Assembly (NCBI GenBank): GCA_007127275.1
Contig: SKZP01000163.1
Coordinates: forward strand, 1 to 5,248
Length of the DNA: 5,248 nt
Source: Planctomycetota bacterium
GTDB taxonomy: Bacteria; Planctomycetota; UBA8742; SKZP01
Reading direction: 5' to 3'
Shown: piece after piece, positions 1 through 5,248 of the stretch
Numbering within the stretch: the stretch's first letter is position 1
Layout of the letters: each line of letters starts with the position of its first letter
Notes under the pieces: generated by a model
Seen by the model: only the letters and a program-made list of their open reading frames with translations
What the model was told of the DNA's origin: nothing
Database searches by the model: none
Translations under genes and position numbers: made by a program

Positions 1-591
1 AAAGGCGCGTTCTCTGCGGCGGCGCCAACGGCGGGGCTGCACTTTACGCCCGCGTTGCTCGAGCGGGCCGCAGAAGCCTGCGCCGGCGTCGTGGCGCTGA
101 CATTGCACGTCGGCCTCGGCACGTTTCTGCCCGTCAAGGTGGAGGATCTGCGCGAGCACGAGATGCACGCCGAGCGCTTTCGGGTGACGACCGAGACCCT
201 CGAGGCACTGCGCAGGCACCGCGAGACCGGCGGGCGCCTCGTCGCCGTTGGCACAACCAGCGCCCGGGTGCTGGAGACGCTCGCTCGCTTGCGGTGGTTG
301 CCGCACGACGAGGCGAAGTTGCGCGCGCAGCCGCAACGCCCCCTGCCGGCCCACGTCGAGGAAGACGCAAACGGCCTTCGCGGCGAAACCGCCATTTTCT
401 TGCATCCACCGCATACCCCGGTCGGCTTCGACGGCTTGATCACGAATTTTCACTTGCCGGAGAGTACGCTGATTATGCTCGTCGCCGCCGTGCTCGGACG
501 TGAACGCACACTTGAGCTTTATGCGCAGGCGGTGAGGCAACGGTACCGCTTCTTTTCCTACGGCGACGCCATGTTCATTCAGCCAGAGTAG
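1..591 (+). CDS. queA: S-adenosylmethionine:tRNA ribosyltransferase-isomerase (QueA), C-terminal part
   Basis: QueA transfers and isomerises the ribosyl group of S-adenosylmethionine onto 7-aminomethyl-7-deazaguanine in tRNA, giving epoxyqueuosine. It is a cytoplasmic enzyme of the queuosine pathway. The frame is open from the first base, so the start lies left of the window; 196 residues are present, against about 350 for the whole family. Family signatures visible in order are AAAPTAGLHFT (residues 6-16 of the fragment), LHVGLGTFLPV, HEMHAERF, VAVGTTSARVLE, FDGLITNFHLPESTLIMLV and RFFSYGDAMFI close to the C-terminus. These match E. coli QueA motif by motif, and the protein ends normally at TAG (589-591). 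The TTG at 55 is not a start, because the conserved APTAGLHF motif lies upstream of it. No tgt or other queuosine gene follows. Nothing suggests damage. Confidence 0.96.
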   Translation, partial: KGAFSAAAPTAGLHFTPALLERAAEACAGVVALTLHVGLGTFLPVKVEDLREHEMHAERFRVTTETLEALRRHRETGGRLVAVGTTSARVLETLARLRWLPHDEAKLRAQPQRPLPAHVEEDANGLRGETAIFLHPPHTPVGFDGLITNFHLPESTLIMLVAAVLGRERTLELYAQAVRQRYRFFSYGDAMFIQPE

Positions 592-670
592 CGCCACTCC
601 AGGGACGGCCGAAACCCACAGCCGTTCGGTACAGCCACTCAAGCCTACAGCGCGGGGATTATACCCCTCC

Positions 671-733
671 CCCAAGTCCACGGGCTTCGCCCGTGGGTCG
701 AACCGAGAGTCGAGTGCGACCCGCGGGCTTGGG
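671..733. repeat. Foldback (REP-like) intergenic repeat, copy 1
   Basis: A perfect hairpin of 8 bp, ccacgggc (678-685) with gcccgtgg (689-696), has a 3-base loop ttc. Around it, the outer arms 671-684 and 720-733 are inverted repeats matching at 12 of 14 positions (cccaag...cttggg). A further pair, gggtcg (695-700) with cgaccc (717-722), allows an alternative fold. The same core and the same cttggg end recur at 2653-2740, so this is a repeated element rather than a single terminator. No T run follows. It resembles in style the REP-type palindromic elements of other bacteria, but I do not recognise a named family. Confidence 0.65.
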
Positions 734-872
734 GCAAAAATCCTGCGTTGTTGACTTATAGGAGCCGAGGACAGTGCGAGGCGAAGGACGTTTCGAAGCA
801 GAGGCGTGGCCGTAGCGACGTCGAGCAGCGGAAACAACGACAACGAAGCACAGTCGCGCAGGACTTGCGCCC
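732..872. repeat. 141-bp segment bounded by imperfect terminal inverted repeats (MITE-like or structured RNA)
   Basis: The left end 732-747 (gggcaaaaatcctgcg) and the reverse complement of the right end 857-872 (gggcgcaagtcctgcg) match at 13 of 16 positions, including an uninterrupted run of seven (tcctgcg / cgcagga). Inside, cgttgtt (746-752) can also pair with aacaacg (833-839). No protein-coding frame fits, and I see no target-site duplication. The element touches copy 1 of the foldback repeat, sharing two bases. It could be a miniature non-autonomous element, or a transcribed RNA of about 140 nt ending at the adjacent terminator. The sequence alone does not decide between these. Confidence 0.45.
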
Positions 873-888
873 TGCGCTCTTTTTGTTT
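856..888 (+). terminator. Rho-independent terminator, + strand
   Basis: The stem gcgcagg (856-862) with cctgcgc (871-877) is a perfect, GC-rich 7-bp stem with an 8-base loop. It is followed by tctttttgttt (878-888) with five uninterrupted T. The orientation suits transcription from the left. The only + strand gene in that direction is queA, which stops 265 bp earlier, so the terminator serves either a long queA 3' tail or an RNA starting within the gap. Its left arm overlaps the right terminal repeat of the 732-872 segment. Confidence 0.65.
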
Positions 889-926
889 CGTCAAGCAACA
901 GCGGGGTCGTAGACCGCCGGCCGCCT

Positions 927-2519
927 TCATTCCTCAAGGTGCTTGGGAATGGTGAAGGTTACGGTGGTGCCTTGGCCGGGGGCGGAGTCCAGGCGGATGA
1001 TGCCGCCGTGGGAGTCGATGATGTTGTGGATGATGGAGAGGCCGAGGCCGGTGCCGTCTTGCTTGGTGGTGTAGAAGGCGTCGAAGGCGCGCGAGGAGTG
1101 CGACTCGTCCATGCCAATGCCGTTGTCGCGGACGACCACTTCAATCCCTTCCTCGACCGGCTGCCAGCGCACCTCGATTTTGCCCGTGCGCGCCTCCGTG
1201 CCGGCGACCTCGTCGGCGTAACGAGCGTCGCGGATGGCGTCGACCCCGTTGATCAACAGGTTCGTCAGCACTTGATTGATCTCACCCCGGTCGCCGAAGC
1301 AGAGCACCCCCTCCTCCTCCGGCGGCGTCACCTCGATTTCGGTCGCTTCGCGGCTTGCCTTATGCTCGACGAGGGCGACGGCTCGCTCCACCGGCTCGGA
1401 CATGTCGAACGGCGCCGGGTTGACGCTGCGACGCGAGACGTCGAGGACCTGTTTGACAATTTCTTGGATGCGTTGCAGCCCCTCGCGCACGAGTGCGAGG
1501 TAGTCGGCATTGCGCGCGTCGAGGTTGTCGCCGAGGCGCTTCTCCAGCCGGCGCACGGCGTTTTGCATTCCCTGCAGCGGATTGTTGATCTCGTGGGCAA
1601 TTCCCGCGGCGAGGGTGCCGGTGGCGGCGAGGCGCTGCGCAATGATCAGCGCCTGCTCGGCACGCCGGTGCTGCTTGAGCGCATCCTCGACCTTGTCCTC
1701 GAGGTCGGTACGGTGGTCGCGCACCTCGCGCATCATCTGGTCGAACGTGCTGACCAGCGTGCCAATCTCGTCGTGCGAATCCGGCGGCGACGTCATCTGC
1801 ACGTTCCACTCGTAGTCCCCCGAGGCAATGGAGCGGGAGGCGCTGACCAATTGCTCCAGCGGCCGCAGCACCATGCGGGAGAGGAGCACGAAGACGACGA
1901 GTACGAGCACCACCGTCCCCATGAACATGATGGGCAGCACCGAGCCCATCAATTCGCGCGGCGAAATGGGGCTTGGCAAGTCAAGGTCAAGCCCGACCTT
2001 TAACACATACGCCACCTCCTCGCGCGGCTCTCGCCCCGGCAACGGCGACTCGACGGTACGCGTCAGCGGTCGGTAGACGACGTTGTCACGGATCTGGGGC
2101 TCGCCGGTTTGCAACACGTCGAGCAGCGCTTCGTCGTAGAGTTTTTTGCGTGCTCCGCCGGGGATCAGTTCGGTTCGCCGTGCCTCGTTGTCGGTAAGCA
2201 CGCGCTCCACGTAGCGGTACTTGTCAATCAGCACCATCTCCGAGAACATGGAGTTTTCACCTGCGTTGCCGTCGGCGGCCCGGGGGAAAAACTTGCGCTC
2301 ATAAAGGTCGAGGCGGTTGAGCAACTCCTCGGGCTCGAGGTCGTCGGGCAACGCCGTGGCGACCCACTGGTCGACAATGCGTTCGTGAGACGTCTCGAAC
2401 GCATGCGTGTAATGCTGGTGCTGCGCCAGCGCCTGATAGACGAGGTTTAGCGTGACAATCGTGGTGGTGATCAGCATTGTCGCCACGATCGCCAGAAATA
2501 CCTTCATGCGCAGGCTCAT
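927..2519 (-). CDS. Membrane-bound sensor histidine kinase (HAMP-HisKA-HATPase)
   Basis: This 530-residue protein should autophosphorylate on histidine in response to an extracytoplasmic signal and pass the phosphate to a response regulator. Segments in order: membrane helix about 6-30; extracytoplasmic domain about 31-190, mixed alpha/beta and possibly Cache-like (around 94-108 and 168-180); second membrane helix about 194-214; HAMP about 214-267; coiled linker; HisKA with phosphoacceptor His309 in AAGIAHEINNPLQG; ATPase domain with N box (Asn415, Asn420, Asn424 in NQVLTNLLINGVDAI), DNGIGM (465-470), FDAFYTTK (479-486) and GTGLGLS (489-495). All catalytic boxes are intact, so it should be active. 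The H box resembles NtrB-type kinases. No receiver domain and no adjacent regulator gene are seen, so it is an orphan within this window. The chosen ATG has gaagga 10 bases upstream; a second in-frame ATG lies four codons in. It ends at TGA (927-929). Confidence 0.95.
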   Translation of the reverse strand: MSLRMKVFLAIVATMLITTTIVTLNLVYQALAQHQHYTHAFETSHERIVDQWVATALPDDLEPEELLNRLDLYERKFFPRAADGNAGENSMFSEMVLIDKYRYVERVLTDNEARRTELIPGGARKKLYDEALLDVLQTGEPQIRDNVVYRPLTRTVESPLPGREPREEVAYVLKVGLDLDLPSPISPRELMGSVLPIMFMGTVVLVLVVFVLLSRMVLRPLEQLVSASRSIASGDYEWNVQMTSPPDSHDEIGTLVSTFDQMMREVRDHRTDLEDKVEDALKQHRRAEQALIIAQRLAATGTLAAGIAHEINNPLQGMQNAVRRLEKRLGDNLDARNADYLALVREGLQRIQEIVKQVLDVSRRSVNPAPFDMSEPVERAVALVEHKASREATEIEVTPPEEEGVLCFGDRGEINQVLTNLLINGVDAIRDARYADEVAGTEARTGKIEVRWQPVEEGIEVVVRDNGIGMDESHSSRAFDAFYTTKQDGTGLGLSIIHNIIDSHGGIIRLDSAPGQGTTVTFTIPKHLEE

Positions 2520-2529
2520 CGCCGTCGCG

Positions 2530-2535
2530 TCCTTC
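2530..2535 (-). promoter_or_regulatory. Ribosome-binding site of the histidine kinase gene
   Basis: On the minus strand this reads gaagga, ending 10 bases before the ATG at 2519. It supports the first ATG rather than the in-frame ATG four codons downstream. Confidence 0.5.
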
Positions 2536-2582
2536 GCTCACGAGTACAAACGGGGCGACCCGAAAATGGATGACTCCTCCGT

Positions 2583-2588
2583 ATTGTA
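2583..2588 (-). promoter_or_regulatory. Candidate -10 box for the histidine kinase gene
   Basis: The minus strand reads tacaat here, five of six matches to the sigma-70 -10 consensus and a rare AT-rich patch in this GC-rich gap. It would give a leader of roughly 57 bases. No good -35 hexamer sits 16-18 bases upstream, so the promoter would be activator-dependent, served by another sigma factor, or not real. Confidence 0.35.
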
Positions 2589-2652
2589 CCGCGCGGCGAA
2601 GCAAATCCGTAGGGCGACGGCCGTGCATCCCGTAGACAGGAAACTGTAGATT

Positions 2653-2740
2653 CCACAAGCCCACAAGCCCACGGGCTGCGGCCCGTGGGGTGCGCGACAC
2701 CGAGTAGAGAAACCCACCGGCCGCAGTCCGTGAGCTTGGG
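2653..2740. repeat. Foldback (REP-like) intergenic repeat, copy 2, with tandem octamers
   Basis: A perfect 9-bp hairpin, cccacgggc (2668-2676) with gcccgtggg (2681-2689), has the 4-base loop tgcg. On a larger scale, 2664-2689 and 2713-2738 are inverted repeats matching at 23 of 26 positions around a 23-base spacer, so the whole element can fold as a long arm or as two adjacent hairpins. The left border is a short tandem array: ccacaagc (2653-2660), ccacaagc (2661-2668), ccacgggc (2669-2676). The core hairpin and the terminal gcttggg are shared with 671-733. The spacing differs between copies, and the right half of copy 1 is shorter. Confidence 0.7.
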
Positions 2741-2941
2741 CCCGACTTCCCCGTCGGCGGCAGGGGCGGGGGCGACGGAGCGCCCTCTCGAAGTTGTGGA
2801 ACGGTTGTTTGCTCAAGCCCCGGGGCGTCGCCTGCATTCCGAGGGGGCGCATCTGCGGTGGTGCAGCGAACCGGGAGCCGCAAGACCCCCGGCGACCGGA
2901 TTCCTAACGGGTACGGGGTGGAGCGGCCAGAGCGGACTTTG

Positions 2942-2970
2942 TTGACAGGCGCGGTGGGTTGCTCCACACT
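2942..2970 (+). promoter_or_regulatory. Candidate sigma-70-type promoter of the repeat-protein gene
   Basis: A perfect -35 hexamer ttgaca (2942-2947) is followed, after a 17-base spacer, by cacact (2965-2970), which matches the -10 consensus at only three of six positions. Transcription would start near 2977, about 25 bases before the ATG at 3003. The weak -10 keeps the confidence low. Confidence 0.35.
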
Positions 2971-2991
2971 TTCTGCAAGCGCGAGAAACTC

Positions 2992-2998
2992 GGACGGA
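2992..2998 (+). promoter_or_regulatory. Possible ribosome-binding site of the repeat-protein gene
   Basis: The purine-rich ggacgga lies 4 bases before the ATG at 3003 and 7 before the ATG at 3006. The third in-frame ATG at 3033 has no purine-rich tract in front of it, so one of the first two starts is preferred. Confidence 0.4.
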
Positions 2999-3002
2999 CT
3001 GC

Positions 3003-4835
3003 ATGATGCGCTCCCAACCTTCCACACCGGTTATGTCGACGACGTTCCAATTCCTACTGCGCCGTTTGGGAACGAGTGCTGTGTTGCTGATGTTGGGGCT
3101 CTTCCTTGCCAGCGGGCTCGGCGGTACCGCCTGTTCGCAAGCGGAGCGAGAAGAGGAAACGGCAACGACGGAACAACCCGAGGCCGAGCCCACGCACGAG
3201 GACGAAGGTGGTGGCGACCCGGCAGCGGGGCACCGGCCGAACGACGACGCGGAGGAGAAACAGCCGCAGGCATCCGACCCAACTGAGGACCGGGAGCAGC
3301 CGACGGACACCAAGCGCCCCGACGACACGAATCAGCGTCCCAGTGAGAACGGCGAAACGGACGGCGACGAGACCGACGAGACAACGTCGGACGAGACCGA
3401 GCCCAATGGCGACGCGACGACAACGCACGAAGTAGAGCGGGAGCCGCGCACGCTCGAGGATTTCGCTCGGCGTTCCATGAAAGCGCTCGAGCAACAGCCG
3501 GATGCGCTGCTCATGCCCGGCTTGCGAGTGCGCGACGTCTTTCCCATGGAACTGCACGGCTCACCGGTAGACGCGGACAGCCTTGTGCTCTTGGACGTGA
3601 AGCGCTTGAGCCTCGAAGAAGCACGGGCGCTGCGGCGCTTCGGGGGGCAGCAGCTGTACCTGCCCGCCCTGCGAGAGATTGCTCTCGAGGCATTGGAGGA
3701 GCTGCTGCGGTGGCGAGGCGAGCCACGTGAGTTGTACTTGCTTGGCTTCGACACCTTGCCGGAAGAGGCCGTCGAATTGCTAGGCCGCTGGACCGGCGTG
3801 CGGCTCGTCGTCTCCGGATTGCACGAGTTCAGCGCCGAGGTGGCCGCGCACTTCGTCGGGTACCGCGGCTTTCAACTGCACCTGCCGGACGTGCATACCG
3901 TGCACAAGGACGGTGCGCGCGTCTTTTCCCAGTGGAGGGGCATGGAGTTGCAACTCGGTGTAACGGACATTGAGCCGGAGACGTTGCGCATACTCGGCTC
4001 GTGGGAGTCGCAGTACACCGGCGAGCCGCAGGTGCTTGGGCTCAACGAATTGCGTACGGTGGATTCGGAGCTGGTCGAGGCACTTAGCGAGTTTCGTGGC
4101 AACCACCTTCAACTCAATGGCGTGCGCACGCTCGAGGAGGAACTCGCCGTCCGGCTCGTCCAGTGGGACGGGGATCTGCTTTATCTCAACGGATTGACCG
4201 AACTTTCCCCCGGGGCGGCAGGTGCCCTTTCCTCGTGGGCCGGTCGTGTGCTGCGCTTGAACGGGCTTCGCTCGCTCCAACCCCAGGCGGCGGCGAGACT
4301 CGCGCAGTGGCGCAACGATCAACGGCATAAAATCCTCTACCTCGACGGGCTCGAGGCGCTGGACCTCGAAACGGCGACGCACCTCGCCGCGTGGGAGGAT
4401 CATATGTTGACCATGTATCTCAACGGCGTGCGCGAGTTGGACGCGGATGTCGCCGCGGCGCTTTCGCAGTGGCACGGACGGGTGCTGTCCATGAGCGGGC
4501 TCGAGCATCTGGAGGCGGAGGCTGCGCGCAACCTGGCTTCCTGGCACGGGAACCGACTGATTCTCAACGGGCTGCGCGAGCTCAACGAGTCGGTTGCCGG
4601 GGCGCTCGCTACGTTTCCGGGGCAACGACTGTATCTCGACGGAGTGGAGGAACTCGACGCCAAAGCGGTCGCGGCGCTCGCCGAGTACGAGGGACGCACG
4701 CTTTCTTTGCGTGGCGTGCAACGTGTCGACGAGGCGACTGCCGAGGCGATGCTGTCGCTGCGGCGGCCCCGCGTGACGTCACACGTGCGGCAAGCGTTGC
4801 AAGAGGCCCGTCAGCGACTCCGCGAGCGCGAGTGA
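3003..4835 (+). CDS. Putative lipoprotein with acidic linker and ~16 LRR-like 24-residue repeats
   Basis: This 610-residue protein has three visible parts. Residues 1-43 form an export signal: Arg20-Arg21, hydrophobic core about 24-38, then GGTAC with Cys44 as a likely lipidation site. The lipobox is imperfect, with Gly rather than Leu at -3. Residues 45-150 are a linker rich in Glu, Asp, Thr and Pro with no Leu, Ile, Met, Phe, Trp or Tyr and a single Val, so it is almost certainly disordered. From about 193 to 590 there are about 16 units of the pattern LxLNGLxxLxxExAxxLAxWxG, followed by a short basic tail. Each unit reads as beta strand, turn, helix, the design of a leucine-rich-repeat solenoid; similar 23-24-residue repeats are familiar from planctomycete proteins. 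The likely role is binding of a protein or surface ligand in the envelope; no enzyme motif is seen. It diverges from the kinase gene and ends 32 bp from the convergent next gene. The ATG at 3006 is an equally possible start. Confidence 0.88.
   Translation: MMRSQPSTPVMSTTFQFLLRRLGTSAVLLMLGLFLASGLGGTACSQAEREEETATTEQPEAEPTHEDEGGGDPAAGHRPNDDAEEKQPQASDPTEDREQPTDTKRPDDTNQRPSENGETDGDETDETTSDETEPNGDATTTHEVEREPRTLEDFARRSMKALEQQPDALLMPGLRVRDVFPMELHGSPVDADSLVLLDVKRLSLEEARALRRFGGQQLYLPALREIALEALEELLRWRGEPRELYLLGFDTLPEEAVELLGRWTGVRLVVSGLHEFSAEVAAHFVGYRGFQLHLPDVHTVHKDGARVFSQWRGMELQLGVTDIEPETLRILGSWESQYTGEPQVLGLNELRTVDSELVEALSEFRGNHLQLNGVRTLEEELAVRLVQWDGDLLYLNGLTELSPGAAGALSSWAGRVLRLNGLRSLQPQAAARLAQWRNDQRHKILYLDGLEALDLETATHLAAWEDHMLTMYLNGVRELDADVAAALSQWHGRVLSMSGLEHLEAEAARNLASWHGNRLILNGLRELNESVAGALATFPGQRLYLDGVEELDAKAVAALAEYEGRTLSLRGVQRVDEATAEAMLSLRRPRVTSHVRQALQEARQRLRERE
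3579..4772 (+). repeat. Tandem ~72-bp coding repeats encoding LRR-like units
   Basis: About 16 units of 24 codons (a few of 25-28) encode residues 193-590 of the repeat protein. The clearest neighbours begin LQLNGVRTL (369), LYLNGLTEL (393), LRLNGLRSL (417), LYLDGLEAL (445), MYLNGVREL (471), LSMSGLEHL (495), LILNGLREL (519) and LYLDGVEEL (543). Most units after residue 368 carry Trp near the end of the helix, as in AQW, AAW, SQW, ASW. The first five units are more diverged. At the DNA level the units are too different to look like recent duplications, so the array is old and under selection at the protein level. Longer units (6, 10 and 11) have small insertions at the end of the helix. Confidence 0.8.
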
Positions 4836-4867
4836 CCCCGTGGCGAACAGGCGTCTCACCTACCCGT

Positions 4868-5248
4868 CTACCCCCAAGCCGTCGCGGCGAGCCACCCGAG
4901 ACTGCGCAGGTCGGCACGCGGGTCGTCGAAGCTGCAACTTCCGAAGGAGGTGAAAAGCTTGCGGCCCTCGCGGATCTGCTCGACGCTTGCCGAGACGTCG
5001 TTCCACCCCATGCCGTAGTCATCAAAGGTGAAACTCTCCGCGTTCTCCTCGTTGATCAGCTCGAGCAGGCGAGAACGAGGGAAGGACTCCGGGCGCGCCG
5101 CGGAAAGTATGCCGGCGGCAAAGAGGTTGACGAAGCCGTGCGGGTAGCCGGGGCGGTTCGGCTTGCGGATGGCGTGATGCAACCCCGCGGTGAACTTCAG
5201 CGGCACACCCGCGACGCGGCAAGCCTCAATGGTGTGGGCGACGCGCTC
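4868..5248 (-). CDS. Conserved protein of unknown function with GLHH and FGSCSF motifs, C-terminal part
   Basis: The minus-strand frame is open to the right edge, so the N-terminus is missing; 126 residues remain, ending at TAG (4868-4870). The GTG at 5204-5206 is not a likely start, because the reading frame upstream (ERVAHTIEACRVAG) runs smoothly into the conserved part. Visible motifs, numbered in the fragment: LKFTAGLHH (17-25), HGFVNLF (37-43), FTFDDYGMGW (about 73-82) and FTSFGSCSFDDPRADLRSLGW (about 99-119). From memory these match a family of uncharacterised bacterial proteins that share a K-x-T-A-G-L-H-H and an F-G-S-C-S-F-D-(D/E)-P motif. The paired histidines and the single Cys in FGSCSF could be catalytic or metal-binding, but that is a guess. 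No signal peptide or membrane segment is seen in this part. The gene converges on the repeat-protein gene and shares no operon with anything in the window. Confidence 0.8.
   Translation of the reverse strand, partial: ERVAHTIEACRVAGVPLKFTAGLHHAIRKPNRPGYPHGFVNLFAAGILSAARPESFPRSRLLELINEENAESFTFDDYGMGWNDVSASVEQIREGRKLFTSFGSCSFDDPRADLRSLGWLAATAWG

Larger units (their letters stand above)
592..926. other. Intergenic region between convergent queA and the histidine kinase gene, occupied by repeats
   Basis: No credible gene lies here; the minus-strand frame across it is arginine-rich and runs through the repeats. From the left: 592-670 holds two weak, mutually exclusive hairpins just after queA (605-609 with 621-625, or 609-613 with 625-629), without a T run. 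Next come the foldback repeat at 671-733 and the 141-bp inverted-repeat-bounded segment at 732-872, with an intrinsic terminator on the + strand at 856-888. The last 38 bases before the kinase stop codon hold nothing I recognise. I see no convincing minus-strand terminator for the kinase: the A run at 736-740 reads as T on that strand but has no compact hairpin before it. Confidence 0.7.
2520..3002. other. Divergent intergenic region between the kinase and repeat-protein genes
   Basis: At 483 bp, this gap must carry the start signals of both flanking genes. Next to the kinase are its ribosome-binding site and a candidate -10 box (2583-2588, minus strand). The middle holds the second foldback repeat (2653-2740). 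The GC-rich stretch 2741-2940 has a small hairpin just after the repeat, ccgac (2742-2746) with gtcgg (2753-2757), but otherwise nothing I recognise. A promoter candidate and a ribosome-binding site for the repeat-protein gene occupy 2942-2998. Open frames crossing this stretch, mainly on the minus strand, are rich in Arg, Pro and Ala, run through the palindromes, and show no recognisable domain; I do not call them. Confidence 0.65.

Noticed and set aside
55..57. TTG as start of queA
   Set aside because: The conserved APTAGLHFT motif of QueA is encoded upstream in the same open frame, so the gene simply continues beyond the window edge.
751..779. ttgact at 751-756 as the -35 box of a promoter for a small RNA
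   Set aside because: No acceptable -10 box lies 16-18 bases downstream (gtgcga at 774-779), so it is not reported as a promoter.
659..937. 92-codon minus-strand frame between queA and the kinase
   Set aside because: It is composed mostly of the two intergenic repeats and overlaps the kinase stop; low-complexity Arg/Ser content.
939..2003. 354-codon open frame on the + strand opposite the histidine kinase
   Set aside because: It lies wholly antisense to a gene with intact family motifs, is made of Gly/Ala/Val/Asp/Glu/Arg typical of mirrored GC-rich codons, and has no domain I recognise.
2668..2689. The strong hairpin as a terminator
   Set aside because: No T run follows on either strand, it lies upstream of both flanking genes, and the same hairpin recurs at 678-696, which fits a repeat element better.
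2299..3027. 242-codon minus-strand frame across the divergent gap
   Set aside because: It overlaps the kinase start in another frame, runs through the palindromic repeat, and is an Arg/Pro/Ala-rich sequence with no domain.
3780..4721. 313-codon minus-strand open frame opposite the LRR-like repeats
   Set aside because: It mirrors the repetitive, high third-position GC sense frame; its apparent periodicity (VE, Q, PL repeats) is a shadow of the sense repeats.

Overview
The window is GC-rich bacterial chromosomal DNA with four protein genes, two of them cut by the window edges. From left to right: the 3' part of queA (tRNA queuosine synthesis, + strand); a repeat-filled gap of 335 bp; a complete membrane sensor histidine kinase (- strand); a 483-bp divergent gap with another repeat; a complete exported, probably lipid-anchored protein built from about 16 degenerate 24-residue leucine-rich-repeat-like units (+ strand); and, convergent with it, the 3' part of a conserved gene of unknown function (- strand). 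I see no tRNA, rRNA, CRISPR array, transposase or integrase gene.

The high GC, the strong third-position GC that opens long spurious antisense frames, and a putative lipoprotein with a long Glu/Asp/Thr/Pro linker suggest a diderm environmental bacterium, perhaps of the Myxococcota/Bradymonadota type or a planctomycete-like lineage. This is inference from style; no feature here fixes the taxon.

The two gaps hold the least expected structure. A foldback repeat built around a ccacgggc / gcccgtgg hairpin occurs once on each side of the kinase gene (671-733 and 2653-2740). The second copy is a 26-bp inverted repeat matching at 23 positions. Next to the first copy lies a 141-bp segment (732-872) with 16-bp imperfect terminal inverted repeats (13 of 16 matching). 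Its right end is part of an intrinsic terminator hairpin followed by a T run. These look like small non-autonomous intergenic repeats or structured RNAs rather than genes.

Functionally, queA is a housekeeping gene unrelated to its neighbours. The histidine kinase has all catalytic boxes but no response regulator in the window. It is transcribed divergently from the repeat-protein gene, so shared regulation is possible but not shown. The repeat protein most likely sits in the cell envelope as a tethered solenoid. The best candidates for something undescribed are this repeat protein, the two intergenic repeat families, and the unknown-function gene at the right edge.
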